Positions 1 to 7,202 are shown, counted from the first letter of the stretch. The stretch is 46,859 nt of DNA from Prochlorococcus sp. AG-363-O16 (GCA_003280095.1 QCGA01000009.1:1-46859); one strand, 5' to 3'. The notes: generated from the sequence alone by a model not told the origin. Translations and numbers: made by a program.

Positions 1-37
1 CAACCATGCTTATTTCAAAGTACTGATTGAGGAATGG

Positions 38-109
38 GTGAAGATAGAAGAAGAAAAGGATAAGAACTCTCTACTGAATTATAAATACAACCAAGATGAC
101 TATGTCTAA
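38..109 (+). CDS. Degenerate acidic leader peptide (copy 1)
   Basis: A 23-codon frame starts at GTG and reads EEEKDKNSLLNYKYNQDD before a stop. It overlaps the P450 start at 96 in another frame. It is recognisably related to the 37-aa acidic peptide at 10287-10400, which shares EEEK, K/NSLLNY and a DD-rich tail but has about 14 more residues in the middle. I infer a shortened and perhaps non-functional copy of that peptide gene. It may act only as a leader for the P450. There is no direct evidence that it is translated. Confidence 0.35.
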   Translation: MKIEEEKDKNSLLNYKYNQDDYV

Positions 110-1391
110 ATTGCGCCCTTTGCCAACCACTGGTGCCCTTACTGGAATTCTTGAGGCACTAGCATTTTTCCGCGATCCTAACTTCGCTCAAAGGCGATTT
201 GATCGTCTGGGAAATGTCTTTGAGACATCAATGCTTGGTCAGCCAATGGTGTTCATTCAGGGGAGCAAAGCTATTGCTGATTTATTGTCTCAACCGGAGG
301 CGATCGAAGGTTGGTGGCCGAAGAGTGTTCAACAACTTCTAGGTAGCCATTCACTCGCAAACCGCAATGGGGCATCTCATAAAGCAAGGAGAAGGGTAGT
401 AGCCCAGTTATTCTCATCTTCAGCACTTCAACGCTATAGCCCTGGCATTATCAACTTAATTGATGAGCTCGGCGAAGAACTAAAAGCCGCAAAAGCGCCT
501 CTCCCTTTGGCTGAGAGAATGCGACGTTTCGCGTTCTCTGTTATCGCGACAACTGTTCTTGGCCTAGAGGGGCATGATCGTGACAAGTTATTTTCTGATT
601 TCGAAATCTGGACCAAGGCTCTCTTCTCAATTCCCCTCGCTCTTCCAGGCAGTCCCTTTGCCAAAGCTCTCAAGGCAAGAAAACGTTTAATTGAAAAACT
701 TCAAGAAATAGTTAACCAACCTATCAATAGCAAAGGTGGCTTGGATTTACTTGCAGGGGGTCTTGATGAAGCAGGCATTCCTTTCGCAGATGAAGATTTG
801 GGAGAACAACTACTTCTACTGTTATTTGCTGGCTATGAAACCACAGCTTCTGCGTTGAGCTGCTTAATGCGGGAATTACTTCTCAATCCACAATTGGAAA
901 CATGGCTTCGTAAAGAAATCGATACCCTGGATTGGCCTCCAACACCTGAGCAGGCAACTATGGCTTACGACCCGACCAATGCGCAAAGACTCGATGCTCT
1001 CGTAAAAGAAGTAATGCGATTCACTCCACCAGTAGGTGGTTTTTTTCGCCGCACCAAGAAATCCTTGATCTTAGAAGATGACATTGTCGTTCCTAATGAT
1101 CGTGTAGTGCAAGTAGCTTTAATTGCTTCTAACCGTCATGGGATTGGTGATCTAGATATCTTTAGACCACAACGTCATCTAGAGAATGAAAGTTCTTTAA
1201 GCCTGATGCCTTTCGGTGGAGGCGAACGTGTATGCCTTGGCAAATCGTTAGCTGAACTTGAGATTCGACTGATGGTGGTTGGGTTATTTCGTAAATTGCA
1301 ACTTGAAGTTATCCCGGATCAAGACTTCACCCTACGGCAGATTCCCAGTCCATCTCCTCGTGATGGGTTATTAGTAAAAGTAAGAGGATGA
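96..1391 (+). CDS. Cytochrome P450 (copy 1)
   Basis: This is a full-length soluble-type P450 of 431 aa, a haem-thiolate monooxygenase that would need an external ferredoxin/reductase pair, since no reductase domain is present. Visible motifs are the I-helix AGYETT at residues 245-250 (oxygen activation), the K-helix ExxR at E305-R308, and the haem loop FGGGERVCLG at 373-382 with Cys380 as the iron ligand. No N-terminal membrane anchor is evident. The start ATGACTATG lies in a leader shared with the cargo gene at 10378. The gene overlaps the next by 4 bp (ATGA), so the two are probably co-transcribed. The glycine-rich haem loop resembles cyanobacterial CYP120-like enzymes, but the substrate cannot be read from sequence. 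P450s are uncommon in these streamlined genomes, which fits accessory cargo. Confidence 0.93.
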   Translation: MTMSKLRPLPTTGALTGILEALAFFRDPNFAQRRFDRLGNVFETSMLGQPMVFIQGSKAIADLLSQPEAIEGWWPKSVQQLLGSHSLANRNGASHKARRRVVAQLFSSSALQRYSPGIINLIDELGEELKAAKAPLPLAERMRRFAFSVIATTVLGLEGHDRDKLFSDFEIWTKALFSIPLALPGSPFAKALKARKRLIEKLQEIVNQPINSKGGLDLLAGGLDEAGIPFADEDLGEQLLLLLFAGYETTASALSCLMRELLLNPQLETWLRKEIDTLDWPPTPEQATMAYDPTNAQRLDALVKEVMRFTPPVGGFFRRTKKSLILEDDIVVPNDRVVQVALIASNRHGIGDLDIFRPQRHLENESSLSLMPFGGGERVCLGKSLAELEIRLMVVGLFRKLQLEVIPDQDFTLRQIPSPSPRDGLLVKVRG

Positions 1392-1615
1392 GATGGCCCC
1401 CCAACCAAGCCTGGACATCAACTTTCAAAAGAGAAGGCTATCGACATTTTGAAGTCAAGCAATATGGAGGAAAAAAAGATCAACGATGGGTCGAACTTTT
1501 TCCCGTCAACAACAAAGAGATTCTTATTCGAGTCTCGTGGGATGAACTAAAGACTCATTCACAATGGACAAGCGGCTGGCTCCAATTACCTAAAGATGAA
1601 GATTGCAGTGGATAG
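1388..1615 (+). CDS. TIGR02450-like Trp-rich small protein (copy 1)
   Basis: This 75-aa protein has the layout of the Trp-rich TIGR02450 family of cyanobacteria and some proteobacteria: an N-terminal AWTS, then RHFEV, a middle strand WVELFPV, and a C-terminal SWDELK...W..GW. The family has no established function. The start overlaps the P450 stop (ATGA), indicating translational coupling, so it may assist or accompany the oxygenase. The family assignment is from memory of the pattern and is fairly secure. The role is unknown. Confidence 0.8.
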   Translation: MRWPPNQAWTSTFKREGYRHFEVKQYGGKKDQRWVELFPVNNKEILIRVSWDELKTHSQWTSGWLQLPKDEDCSG

Positions 1616-1617
1616 AA

Positions 1618-1779
1618 ATGAGAACTGAACTTATTTGTTTTTCCTTGCTTGGAATCGCAGCTTTGCTTCTAGATGCTGGACTCGCCTCTCAATCTCTTCC
1701 GCTCTTTTGGTTAGTTCTTCCATTGGGAATAAAAATCAGCCTCGATGCCATGCAAAAACGCGCTGCTAAAAACAGCTAG
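1618..1779 (+). CDS. Small membrane peptide, 53 aa (copy 1)
   Basis: This short gene begins 2 bp after the TIGR02450-like stop. The peptide starts MRTELICFSLLGIAALLL, a hydrophobic helix. A second hydrophobic stretch (LPLFWLVLPLGIKI) follows, and the tail is basic (QKRAAKNS). It is probably a two-helix membrane peptide with a positively charged cytoplasmic end. I do not recognise a family. Tight spacing puts it in the P450 transcription unit. Confidence 0.6.
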   Translation: MRTELICFSLLGIAALLLDAGLASQSLPLFWLVLPLGIKISLDAMQKRAAKNS

Positions 1780-1805
1780 AAAGAGATTGAGCTCTCGAAA
1801 ATTAA

Positions 1806-2081
1806 TTGGCAATCTCAGTCACATCTCCCTGCCCTGAAAGCACAATCAACGAACTAGGAATCAAGCACTGGCCAATCTGGACTTGTGAGCCAAGTACATT
1901 CCCTTGGACATATAGCGACAAGGAAACTTGCTTAGTACTAGAAGGCGATGTGACTGTTACCCCTGATGGAGGGGAGCCTGTCAGGTTTGGGGTCGGTGAT
2001 CTAGTTGTCTTTCCTCAGGGGATGTCTTGTACATGGGAAGTGCATAAGGCAGTTCGAAAGCATTATCGTTTTGGCAACTAG
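1806..2081 (+). CDS. Cupin_3-like protein (copy 1)
   Basis: This 91-aa single-domain cupin resembles the Cupin_3 (DUF861, ureidoglycine-aminohydrolase-like) group. Visible signatures are PWTYSDKETCLVLEGDVTV (first cupin motif), then GEPVRFGVGDLVVFPQGM (second motif with the GD turn and FPxG), ending KHYRFG. These proteins form a small beta barrel. Enzymatic function is not predictable, and classical His ligands are largely replaced. The frame opens with TTG, and no ATG is available until residue 74, far inside the fold, so a TTG start is likely. It sits 26 bp behind the small membrane peptide. Confidence 0.82.
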   Translation: MAISVTSPCPESTINELGIKHWPIWTCEPSTFPWTYSDKETCLVLEGDVTVTPDGGEPVRFGVGDLVVFPQGMSCTWEVHKAVRKHYRFGN

Positions 2082-2109
2082 AAAATCTATGAACCCCTGA
2101 GATCGAGGG

Positions 2110-2131
2110 TTTATTCAAACTTTATTCAAAC
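2110..2131 (+). repeat. Tandem 11-bp direct repeat (copy 1)
   Basis: TTTATTCAAAC occurs twice, back to back, 37 bp before the start of the 60-aa gene. An 11-bp period is the spacing recognised by PhoB/OmpR-type response regulators, so this could be an operator. The motif itself does not match a regulator I can name. Confidence 0.4.
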
Positions 2132-2167
2132 TAGAGAAATGGTGAAAATAAAAGAAGTAGCGGCAGC

Positions 2168-2350
2168 ATGAAAGACCTTCCACCTCACTTCCTTCGCGAA
2201 AAAGAGAAAGAAGTTGTCTTCCATATTCCTGGTGCATTCCCAACACCGATGGTTGATGAACTAATGCAGGAATATTTCCCTGAATACAAGACTGTTCTTA
2301 TTCGCTGTGCTGAAACCTTTTATCGGATGCGTGAGAATGCAAGGGTATGA
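2168..2350 (+). CDS. Hypothetical protein, 60 aa (copy 1)
   Basis: This charged soluble peptide starts MKDLPPHFLREKEKEVVFHI and includes a PTPMVDELMQEYFP segment likely to be helical. I do not recognise a family. Its stop overlaps the start of the next small gene (GTATGA), a typical operon junction, which argues that it is a real gene. It follows an 86-bp gap containing a tandem 11-bp repeat, so it may start a new transcription unit. Confidence 0.6.
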   Translation: MKDLPPHFLREKEKEVVFHIPGAFPTPMVDELMQEYFPEYKTVLIRCAETFYRMRENARV

Positions 2351-2523
2351 CTGTTGATTGGAAAGAATCAGATGGAGCAGAGTGGAGGGAAGAGTTCAAG
2401 CAACTCAAAGGGACTGTCTCTATTGATGACCTCAAATTGCTGGATGAAGGAGCAACAACCATGAAAGAGGCATGGAGACTAAGCGCTCTTCATGCTGAAT
2501 ACAAACGACTGAAGAGAAACTAA
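2347..2523 (+). CDS. Hypothetical protein, 58 aa (copy 1)
   Basis: This frame overlaps the previous stop by 4 bp (ATGA). The 58-aa product starts MTVDWKESDGAEWREEFKQL and ends EYKRLKRN. It is highly charged, with two probable amphipathic helices. There is no recognised domain. The coupled start and intact frame support translation. The charge pattern resembles small accessory coiled-coil proteins, but no function is implied. Confidence 0.5.
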   Translation: MTVDWKESDGAEWREEFKQLKGTVSIDDLKLLDEGATTMKEAWRLSALHAEYKRLKRN

Positions 2524-2549
2524 CCACCAGACCTGCTAGATATTAAGCG

Positions 2550-2666
2550 ATGAACTATTCCGATGCGCTGTTGATATTTGCTCCCACCATTGGATTGGAG
2601 ATTTTCTTTGAGGTGATGAATATCATGATTACAAGGGTCTTCACCAATGACCGAAAAAGCAGATGA
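2550..2666 (+). CDS. Hydrophobic micropeptide, 38 aa (copy 1)
   Basis: The 38-codon frame starts MNYSDALLIFAPTIGLEIFF and ends TNDRKSR. It carries one clear transmembrane helix and a basic tail. The stop overlaps the next start (AGATGATTG), so it is plausibly co-translated with the 69-aa gene. I know no family for it. Its short length keeps confidence modest. Confidence 0.45.
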   Translation: MNYSDALLIFAPTIGLEIFFEVMNIMITRVFTNDRKSR

Positions 2667-2872
2667 TTGATGCCTACAGCTTTGAGCAATGCAAGAAAGA
2701 TAAGGAGATTAGACAACTCAAAATCAAGAACTTGGAGCATGCCATCTACCAGTCAGAAGCGATGATCGCTGAATCGCAAATGGATGGAGATGCCTTGACC
2801 TTTTTAAGGAGGAAGGTTGCCGACTCCAGGCAAGATCTAGAAGTGCTTTATTTAATAAATGATCAGGAGTAA
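2663..2872 (+). CDS. Coiled-coil small protein, 69 aa (copy 1)
   Basis: The product is mostly charged helix. The segments EQCKKDKEIRQLKIKNLEHA and FLRRKVADSRQDLEVLYL look coiled-coil-like. No catalytic motif is visible and no family is recognised. It overlaps the preceding micropeptide by 4 bp and directly abuts the next gene (TAA then ATG), so it sits in a continuous string of tiny genes. Confidence 0.55.
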   Translation: MIDAYSFEQCKKDKEIRQLKIKNLEHAIYQSEAMIAESQMDGDALTFLRRKVADSRQDLEVLYLINDQE

Positions 2873-3082
2873 ATGAGACCCTGCTACAAAAGACAAGAGG
2901 ACTCAATTGACACTGAGATTGTGACTATGGATTGGGACGCAGCCAAAGCACACTGCAAAGAGAAAAACTGGAAGTGGACTCTGAATTTGATCGACACGTA
3001 TCAGAAGGAGATGGAAGAACTAAAAGGCGAGAATGTGAAACTCAAGCGTCAGTTAGTCCTTCGCTCTCAACTGAACAAGTAA
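2873..3082 (+). CDS. Coiled-coil small protein, 69 aa (copy 1)
   Basis: It starts immediately after the preceding stop, with CAGGAG just upstream as a ribosome binding site. The product ends in a long charged helix, LIDTYQKEMEELKGENVKLK, typical of a coiled coil. An internal ATG at 2927 (MDWDAAKAH) is an alternative start. It resembles the preceding gene in size and character, but I cannot claim homology. Function unknown. An EVE-gene scar begins 18 bp downstream. Confidence 0.55.
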   Translation: MRPCYKRQEDSIDTEIVTMDWDAAKAHCKEKNWKWTLNLIDTYQKEMEELKGENVKLKRQLVLRSQLNK

Positions 3083-3100
3083 TGCCTAAGCACAATGAAG

Positions 3101-3189
3101 ACAGGCTTAATACCTGCTAACAGGTTCCATCCACACATTGCAATATCGCTGAGATCCCATGGCAGAACAGGAAATTAACTACTGGCTTA
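3101..3189 (+). repeat. EVE-gene 5' scar R1 (copy 1)
   Basis: This stretch mirrors the promoter and first codons of the intact EVE gene (14041-14139). ACAGGCTTAA is identical at both, the upstream region is similar, and the coding start reads M-A-E-Q-E-INYWL against M-T-E-INYWL. Homology ends at CTGGCTTA (3189), after which the frame runs into unrelated codons and stops at 3227. Bases 3127-3189 are identical over 63 bp to scar R2 (4991-5053). It is a truncated gene copy, not a functional gene. Confidence 0.85.
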
Positions 3190-3332
3190 CGACCCTGATA
3201 CAGAAGATCGAGGCATTACAGAATTGATCACTTTTAAGCACAGAAATGGTCCACTCGGCACGGTGAAACTCCTCTTTGAACCGCTGTTCAATCGGTTTAG
3301 AAACCTTGCTCATGAATAATTGACCCTGGCTT

Positions 3333-3746
3333 ATGAAATTCCTGCTAACTGGCCTGACGTCCTTTGCGCTATTTTCTGGCACTCATGCTTTGGGCATGAC
3401 ACTAGAAACAGATTTATTGGATGGAGTCGACGGAGGTTCAATAACTAAAGGAGCCCTGACCGCGTCCTTGAAGCATCGACATGAGGAAGTTAAATCGCGA
3501 TTATCCAATCAGATCAAAAGCTCTACTGCTTTCGTCACCGTCAAAGTGAATGGGGAAGTTGTCGGGACCGAGGTATGGATTGACGAAGGACATACTATAG
3601 ACAACGAAGTTACGTATCATGAAAGCACAAAATTTTGCGCAGCCATTATCCTCCCAATGCGCAATTCCCCTGAGGATTATAAAAATTTATACGTAGCTGA
3701 TAAGAGTATTGGCAGGAATATCTTCCTCATTGACTACCAGGAATAA
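3333..3746 (+). CDS. Secreted hypothetical protein (copy 1)
   Basis: This 137-aa protein has an N-terminal signal peptide, MKFLLTGLTSFALFSGTHA, likely cleaved after HA. The mature part is mixed beta (TAFVTVKVNGEVVGTEVWID) with no recognised domain and a single cysteine. It probably acts in the periplasm or thylakoid lumen. It converges with the metalloprotease gene, and their 3' ends overlap by 20 bp (3727-3746). Its start context CTGGCTTATGAAA (3326-3338) equals the EVE codons W-L-M-K in scar R2, so the gene begins where the scar would continue. Function unknown. Confidence 0.7.
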   Translation: MKFLLTGLTSFALFSGTHALGMTLETDLLDGVDGGSITKGALTASLKHRHEEVKSRLSNQIKSSTAFVTVKVNGEVVGTEVWIDEGHTIDNEVTYHESTKFCAAIILPMRNSPEDYKNLYVADKSIGRNIFLIDYQE

Positions 3747-4596
3747 ATCGCAAGGTATTTAGATCTCGATTGTACTTCCATTTCCCTGTCGTCTTTCCTC
3801 TTAATTCATCTTCAGAGTTGGGGTTATAGCTCTTGAGGAAATTAATCATTGCAGCCCTTCGATCGTCATAGCCGGGATGGGTTGAATCTTCTTTTGTTTC
3901 CTCTCCAAGGCCTTCATGCCTAGCTCTAAAATCATATTCATCTAAACATGTATTTCTAGGTAGCCCTGCATTAATAATCATTTTGCTAGCATTAAGATCA
4001 GCATTACTTTCAGATTCTCTGGAAATACTATTAGACAAAATCTCTCTCTTCTTTTCTTTTAAATTTTTACCTTCTCTGCCTTCACGAAGATTATCTTTGA
4101 AAATATCATCATTTAAAACATGGCTTAATTCATGACCTAGCAAGCAGGCAAAAAAGTTATCTTTTCCCTGATAACTTTGAAAAGAAGATCTACTAATTAA
4201 AATCACTCCATGGGACCAAGCATAACCTTCAATACCGTTAAATAAATAAGCTTGCCGAATTATCTCATTGATGTCTTTAGAAGATTCACCTATATAAGAT
4301 TCAAATGGATTTAATTCTCCATAGAAATTACATTCATCCTCTTTGCATAAGCTCAGTTCTTCTGCCAACCAATTGGCTTTGCTGCCAGTATTAATAATAA
4401 AAGTGATGGGTCGATCTCCTAGGTCATTCTTTGCTGCCAGCTTGTTAAAGACTCGTTTGATCGTCTTGTATTCCTCTGGCATGAATAGCTGAGAGGTTTG
4501 CCAAGTCTTGATGCCTCCAAAAACGGCCAAGACACTACCAGCGATAGCGGCTATATAAGTCGGCCAGCTTTTTCTGTTTCCCATCTTGCTGCTCAT
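3727..4596 (-). CDS. M48-like membrane metalloprotease (copy 1)
   Basis: This 289-aa protein has an N-terminal membrane helix (about residues 13-30, YIAAIAGSVLAVFGGI) and a zinc-protease signature HELSH at 155-159 within LLGHELSHVL. Downstream ESESNAD supplies the candidate third ligand, and THPGYDDR matches the THPP..R signature common in M48 peptidases. It is probably a membrane-anchored zinc endopeptidase; substrate and topology are unknown. Four cysteines in the pre-catalytic region may suggest a location outside the cytoplasm. It is divergent from HtpX and from typical BepA-like proteins, having no TPR domain. It is convergent with the secreted-protein gene. Confidence 0.82.
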   Translation of the reverse strand: MSSKMGNRKSWPTYIAAIAGSVLAVFGGIKTWQTSQLFMPEEYKTIKRVFNKLAAKNDLGDRPITFIINTGSKANWLAEELSLCKEDECNFYGELNPFESYIGESSKDINEIIRQAYLFNGIEGYAWSHGVILISRSSFQSYQGKDNFFACLLGHELSHVLNDDIFKDNLREGREGKNLKEKKREILSNSISRESESNADLNASKMIINAGLPRNTCLDEYDFRARHEGLGEETKEDSTHPGYDDRRAAMINFLKSYNPNSEDELRGKTTGKWKYNRDLNTLRFIPGSQ

Positions 4597-4990
4597 AAGA
4601 AGCCAGTGTTGCTTAGAAGAGGATGTCGATCAAGGGCAACCTGCTCAATATTTGACAGAAATGTCTCAGCGGCTTTAAACGACCCAGTCAGGAGATAGAA
4701 GCCCCCATACGTCCCCATTCGGAAAGCAGATCAAGGGAAAAAGACTTGAATACTCGTCTAAGAAACACGCACCGACTTGGCATCACTGGATCAGCCAGCC
4801 TTGTGTGGATAGGTTCTGAACTTTGTGTGGATATGAACTAGAGCAATTCAAGTAAATCCCTTATTCAACGGGCTGTCTCAGTAGCGAACATCTATTGCGA
4901 GCAAGGATATTTATATCGCATGCGATCTGTTTGGAATTAGAAATAACTAGCGATTAAATTAGAAAGTAATTGGGGTACCAAAATCTTTGG
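4597..4990. other. Gene-poor stretch before scar R2 (copy 1)
   Basis: About 390 bp hold no convincing gene. The stretch would contain the promoter for the metalloprotease (minus strand). TTGTGTGGATA occurs at 4801-4811 and again at 4823-4833, 22 bp apart. Each contains TGTGGATA, an 8-of-9 match to the reverse complement of the DnaA box TTATCCACA. A short open stretch without a start codon (about 4840-4938) might be a gene remnant. Confidence 0.6.
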
Positions 4991-5076
4991 CCATCCACAC
5001 ATTGCAATATCGCTGAGATCCCATGGCAGAACAGGAAATTAACTACTGGCTTATGAAAAGCGGCATTTGAGTGGTG
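4991..5076 (+). repeat. EVE-gene 5' scar R2 (copy 1 / duplication junction)
   Basis: This is a truncated copy of the EVE start region. The ATG at 5023 opens MAEQEINYWLMKSGI and then stops at 5070, against MTEINYWLMKSEP in the intact gene. The first 63 bp equal scar R1. The duplicated block ends at 5076 inside this scar, and a degenerate spacer leads to the second P450 unit. It is probably the hybrid product of recombination between two scars. Confidence 0.88.
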
Positions 5077-5158
5077 TAAAGGTATTACAAGGAAACGCTA
5101 AAACAAATACAAACTAAATACCAACCATGCTTATTTCAAAGTACTGATTGAGGAATGG

Positions 5159-5230
5159 GTGAAGATAGAAGAAGAAAAGGATAAGAACTCTCTACTGAAT
5201 TATAAATACAACCAAGATGACTATGTCTAA
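5159..5230 (+). CDS. Degenerate acidic leader peptide (copy 2)
   Basis: This is identical to 38-109: a GTG-start 23-codon frame overlapping the P450 start, related to the 37-aa acidic peptide at 10287. It is probably a leader or remnant. Confidence 0.35.
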   Translation: MKIEEEKDKNSLLNYKYNQDDYV

Positions 5231-6512
5231 ATTGCGCCCTTTGCCAACCACTGGTGCCCTTACTGGAATTCTTGAGGCACTAGCATTTTTCCGCGATCCT
5301 AACTTCGCTCAAAGGCGATTTGATCGTCTGGGAAATGTCTTTGAGACATCAATGCTTGGTCAGCCAATGGTGTTCATTCAGGGGAGCAAAGCTATTGCTG
5401 ATTTATTGTCTCAACCGGAGGCGATCGAAGGTTGGTGGCCGAAGAGTGTTCAACAACTTCTAGGTAGCCATTCACTCGCAAACCGCAATGGGGCATCTCA
5501 TAAAGCAAGGAGAAGGGTAGTAGCCCAGTTATTCTCATCTTCAGCACTTCAACGCTATAGCCCTGGCATTATCAACTTAATTGATGAGCTCGGCGAAGAA
5601 CTAAAAGCCGCAAAAGCGCCTCTCCCTTTGGCTGAGAGAATGCGACGTTTCGCGTTCTCTGTTATCGCGACAACTGTTCTTGGCCTAGAGGGGCATGATC
5701 GTGACAAGTTATTTTCTGATTTCGAAATCTGGACCAAGGCTCTCTTCTCAATTCCCCTCGCTCTTCCAGGCAGTCCCTTTGCCAAAGCTCTCAAGGCAAG
5801 AAAACGTTTAATTGAAAAACTTCAAGAAATAGTTAACCAACCTATCAATAGCAAAGGTGGCTTGGATTTACTTGCAGGGGGTCTTGATGAAGCAGGCATT
5901 CCTTTCGCAGATGAAGATTTGGGAGAACAACTACTTCTACTGTTATTTGCTGGCTATGAAACCACAGCTTCTGCGTTGAGCTGCTTAATGCGGGAATTAC
6001 TTCTCAATCCACAATTGGAAACATGGCTTCGTAAAGAAATCGATACCCTGGATTGGCCTCCAACACCTGAGCAGGCAACTATGGCTTACGACCCGACCAA
6101 TGCGCAAAGACTCGATGCTCTCGTAAAAGAAGTAATGCGATTCACTCCACCAGTAGGTGGTTTTTTTCGCCGCACCAAGAAATCCTTGATCTTAGAAGAT
6201 GACATTGTCGTTCCTAATGATCGTGTAGTGCAAGTAGCTTTAATTGCTTCTAACCGTCATGGGATTGGTGATCTAGATATCTTTAGACCACAACGTCATC
6301 TAGAGAATGAAAGTTCTTTAAGCCTGATGCCTTTCGGTGGAGGCGAACGTGTATGCCTTGGCAAATCGTTAGCTGAACTTGAGATTCGACTGATGGTGGT
6401 TGGGTTATTTCGTAAATTGCAACTTGAAGTTATCCCGGATCAAGACTTCACCCTACGGCAGATTCCCAGTCCATCTCCTCGTGATGGGTTATTAGTAAAA
6501 GTAAGAGGATGA
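5217..6512 (+). CDS. Cytochrome P450 (copy 2)
   Basis: This gene has the same sequence as 96-1391, with every motif (AGYETT, ExxR, FGGGERVCLG with Cys380) intact. Here the full upstream context is visible: scar R2, then a degenerate spacer (5077-5140), then the peptide remnant. Two identical P450 genes in tandem would raise gene dosage if the duplication is real. The complete absence of divergence means neither copy has begun to specialise. Confidence 0.93.
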   Translation: MTMSKLRPLPTTGALTGILEALAFFRDPNFAQRRFDRLGNVFETSMLGQPMVFIQGSKAIADLLSQPEAIEGWWPKSVQQLLGSHSLANRNGASHKARRRVVAQLFSSSALQRYSPGIINLIDELGEELKAAKAPLPLAERMRRFAFSVIATTVLGLEGHDRDKLFSDFEIWTKALFSIPLALPGSPFAKALKARKRLIEKLQEIVNQPINSKGGLDLLAGGLDEAGIPFADEDLGEQLLLLLFAGYETTASALSCLMRELLLNPQLETWLRKEIDTLDWPPTPEQATMAYDPTNAQRLDALVKEVMRFTPPVGGFFRRTKKSLILEDDIVVPNDRVVQVALIASNRHGIGDLDIFRPQRHLENESSLSLMPFGGGERVCLGKSLAELEIRLMVVGLFRKLQLEVIPDQDFTLRQIPSPSPRDGLLVKVRG

Positions 6513-6736
6513 GATGGCCCCCCAACCAAGCCTGGACATCAACTTTCAAAAGAGAAGGCTATCGACATTTTGAAGTCAAGCAATATGGAGGAAAAAAAGA
6601 TCAACGATGGGTCGAACTTTTTCCCGTCAACAACAAAGAGATTCTTATTCGAGTCTCGTGGGATGAACTAAAGACTCATTCACAATGGACAAGCGGCTGG
6701 CTCCAATTACCTAAAGATGAAGATTGCAGTGGATAG
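6509..6736 (+). CDS. TIGR02450-like Trp-rich small protein (copy 2)
   Basis: This is identical to 1388-1615, including the 4-bp ATGA overlap with the P450 stop. It is a small protein of unknown function with conserved Trp and RHF positions. Confidence 0.8.
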   Translation: MRWPPNQAWTSTFKREGYRHFEVKQYGGKKDQRWVELFPVNNKEILIRVSWDELKTHSQWTSGWLQLPKDEDCSG

Positions 6737-6738
6737 AA

Positions 6739-6900
6739 ATGAGAACTGAACTTATTTGTTTTTCCTTGCTTGGAATCGCAGCTTTGCTTCTAGATGCTGG
6801 ACTCGCCTCTCAATCTCTTCCGCTCTTTTGGTTAGTTCTTCCATTGGGAATAAAAATCAGCCTCGATGCCATGCAAAAACGCGCTGCTAAAAACAGCTAG
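6739..6900 (+). CDS. Small membrane peptide, 53 aa (copy 2)
   Basis: This is identical to 1618-1779: two hydrophobic segments and a basic tail, starting 2 bp after the TIGR02450-like stop. Confidence 0.6.
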   Translation: MRTELICFSLLGIAALLLDAGLASQSLPLFWLVLPLGIKISLDAMQKRAAKNS

Positions 6901-6926
6901 AAAGAGATTGAGCTCTCGAAAATTAA

Positions 6927-7202
6927 TTGGCAATCTCAGTCACATCTCCCTGCCCTGAAAGCACAATCAACGAACTAGGAATCAAGCACTGGCCAATCTG
7001 GACTTGTGAGCCAAGTACATTCCCTTGGACATATAGCGACAAGGAAACTTGCTTAGTACTAGAAGGCGATGTGACTGTTACCCCTGATGGAGGGGAGCCT
7101 GTCAGGTTTGGGGTCGGTGATCTAGTTGTCTTTCCTCAGGGGATGTCTTGTACATGGGAAGTGCATAAGGCAGTTCGAAAGCATTATCGTTTTGGCAACT
7201 AG
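6927..7202 (+). CDS. Cupin_3-like protein (copy 2)
   Basis: This is identical to 1806-2081. It is a single small cupin domain with a TTG start, and its function is unknown. Confidence 0.82.
   Translation: MAISVTSPCPESTINELGIKHWPIWTCEPSTFPWTYSDKETCLVLEGDVTVTPDGGEPVRFGVGDLVVFPQGMSCTWEVHKAVRKHYRFGN

Larger units (their letters stand above)
1..5076. repeat. 5.1-kb tandem duplication, copy 1
   Basis: Bases 1-5076 recur at 5122-10197. By eye I found no substitution or indel, and every reading frame in the two copies gives the same protein. The offset is 5121 bp, so 45 bp (5077-5121) separate the visible copies. The left end lies at or before the window edge, so the unit may extend up to 45 bp further left. 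The unit ends inside a truncated EVE-gene repeat, which is a natural substrate for unequal exchange. Such perfect identity means either a very recent duplication or an assembly artefact. Confidence 0.95.

Noticed and set aside
3159-3227. 22-codon frame from scar R1 (MAEQEINYWL then unrelated residues)
   Set aside because: It is the start of the EVE gene fused to random codons, so it is treated as a scar and not a gene.
4498-4698. Plus-strand 66-codon frame over the protease N-terminus
   Set aside because: It overlaps the supported protease gene, and its sequence shows no feature beyond chance.
4680-4720. A motif near AGGAGATAGAAGCCCCC that recalled a cyanobacterial small RNA
   Set aside because: I could not match it reliably to a named RNA family, so no RNA gene is claimed.
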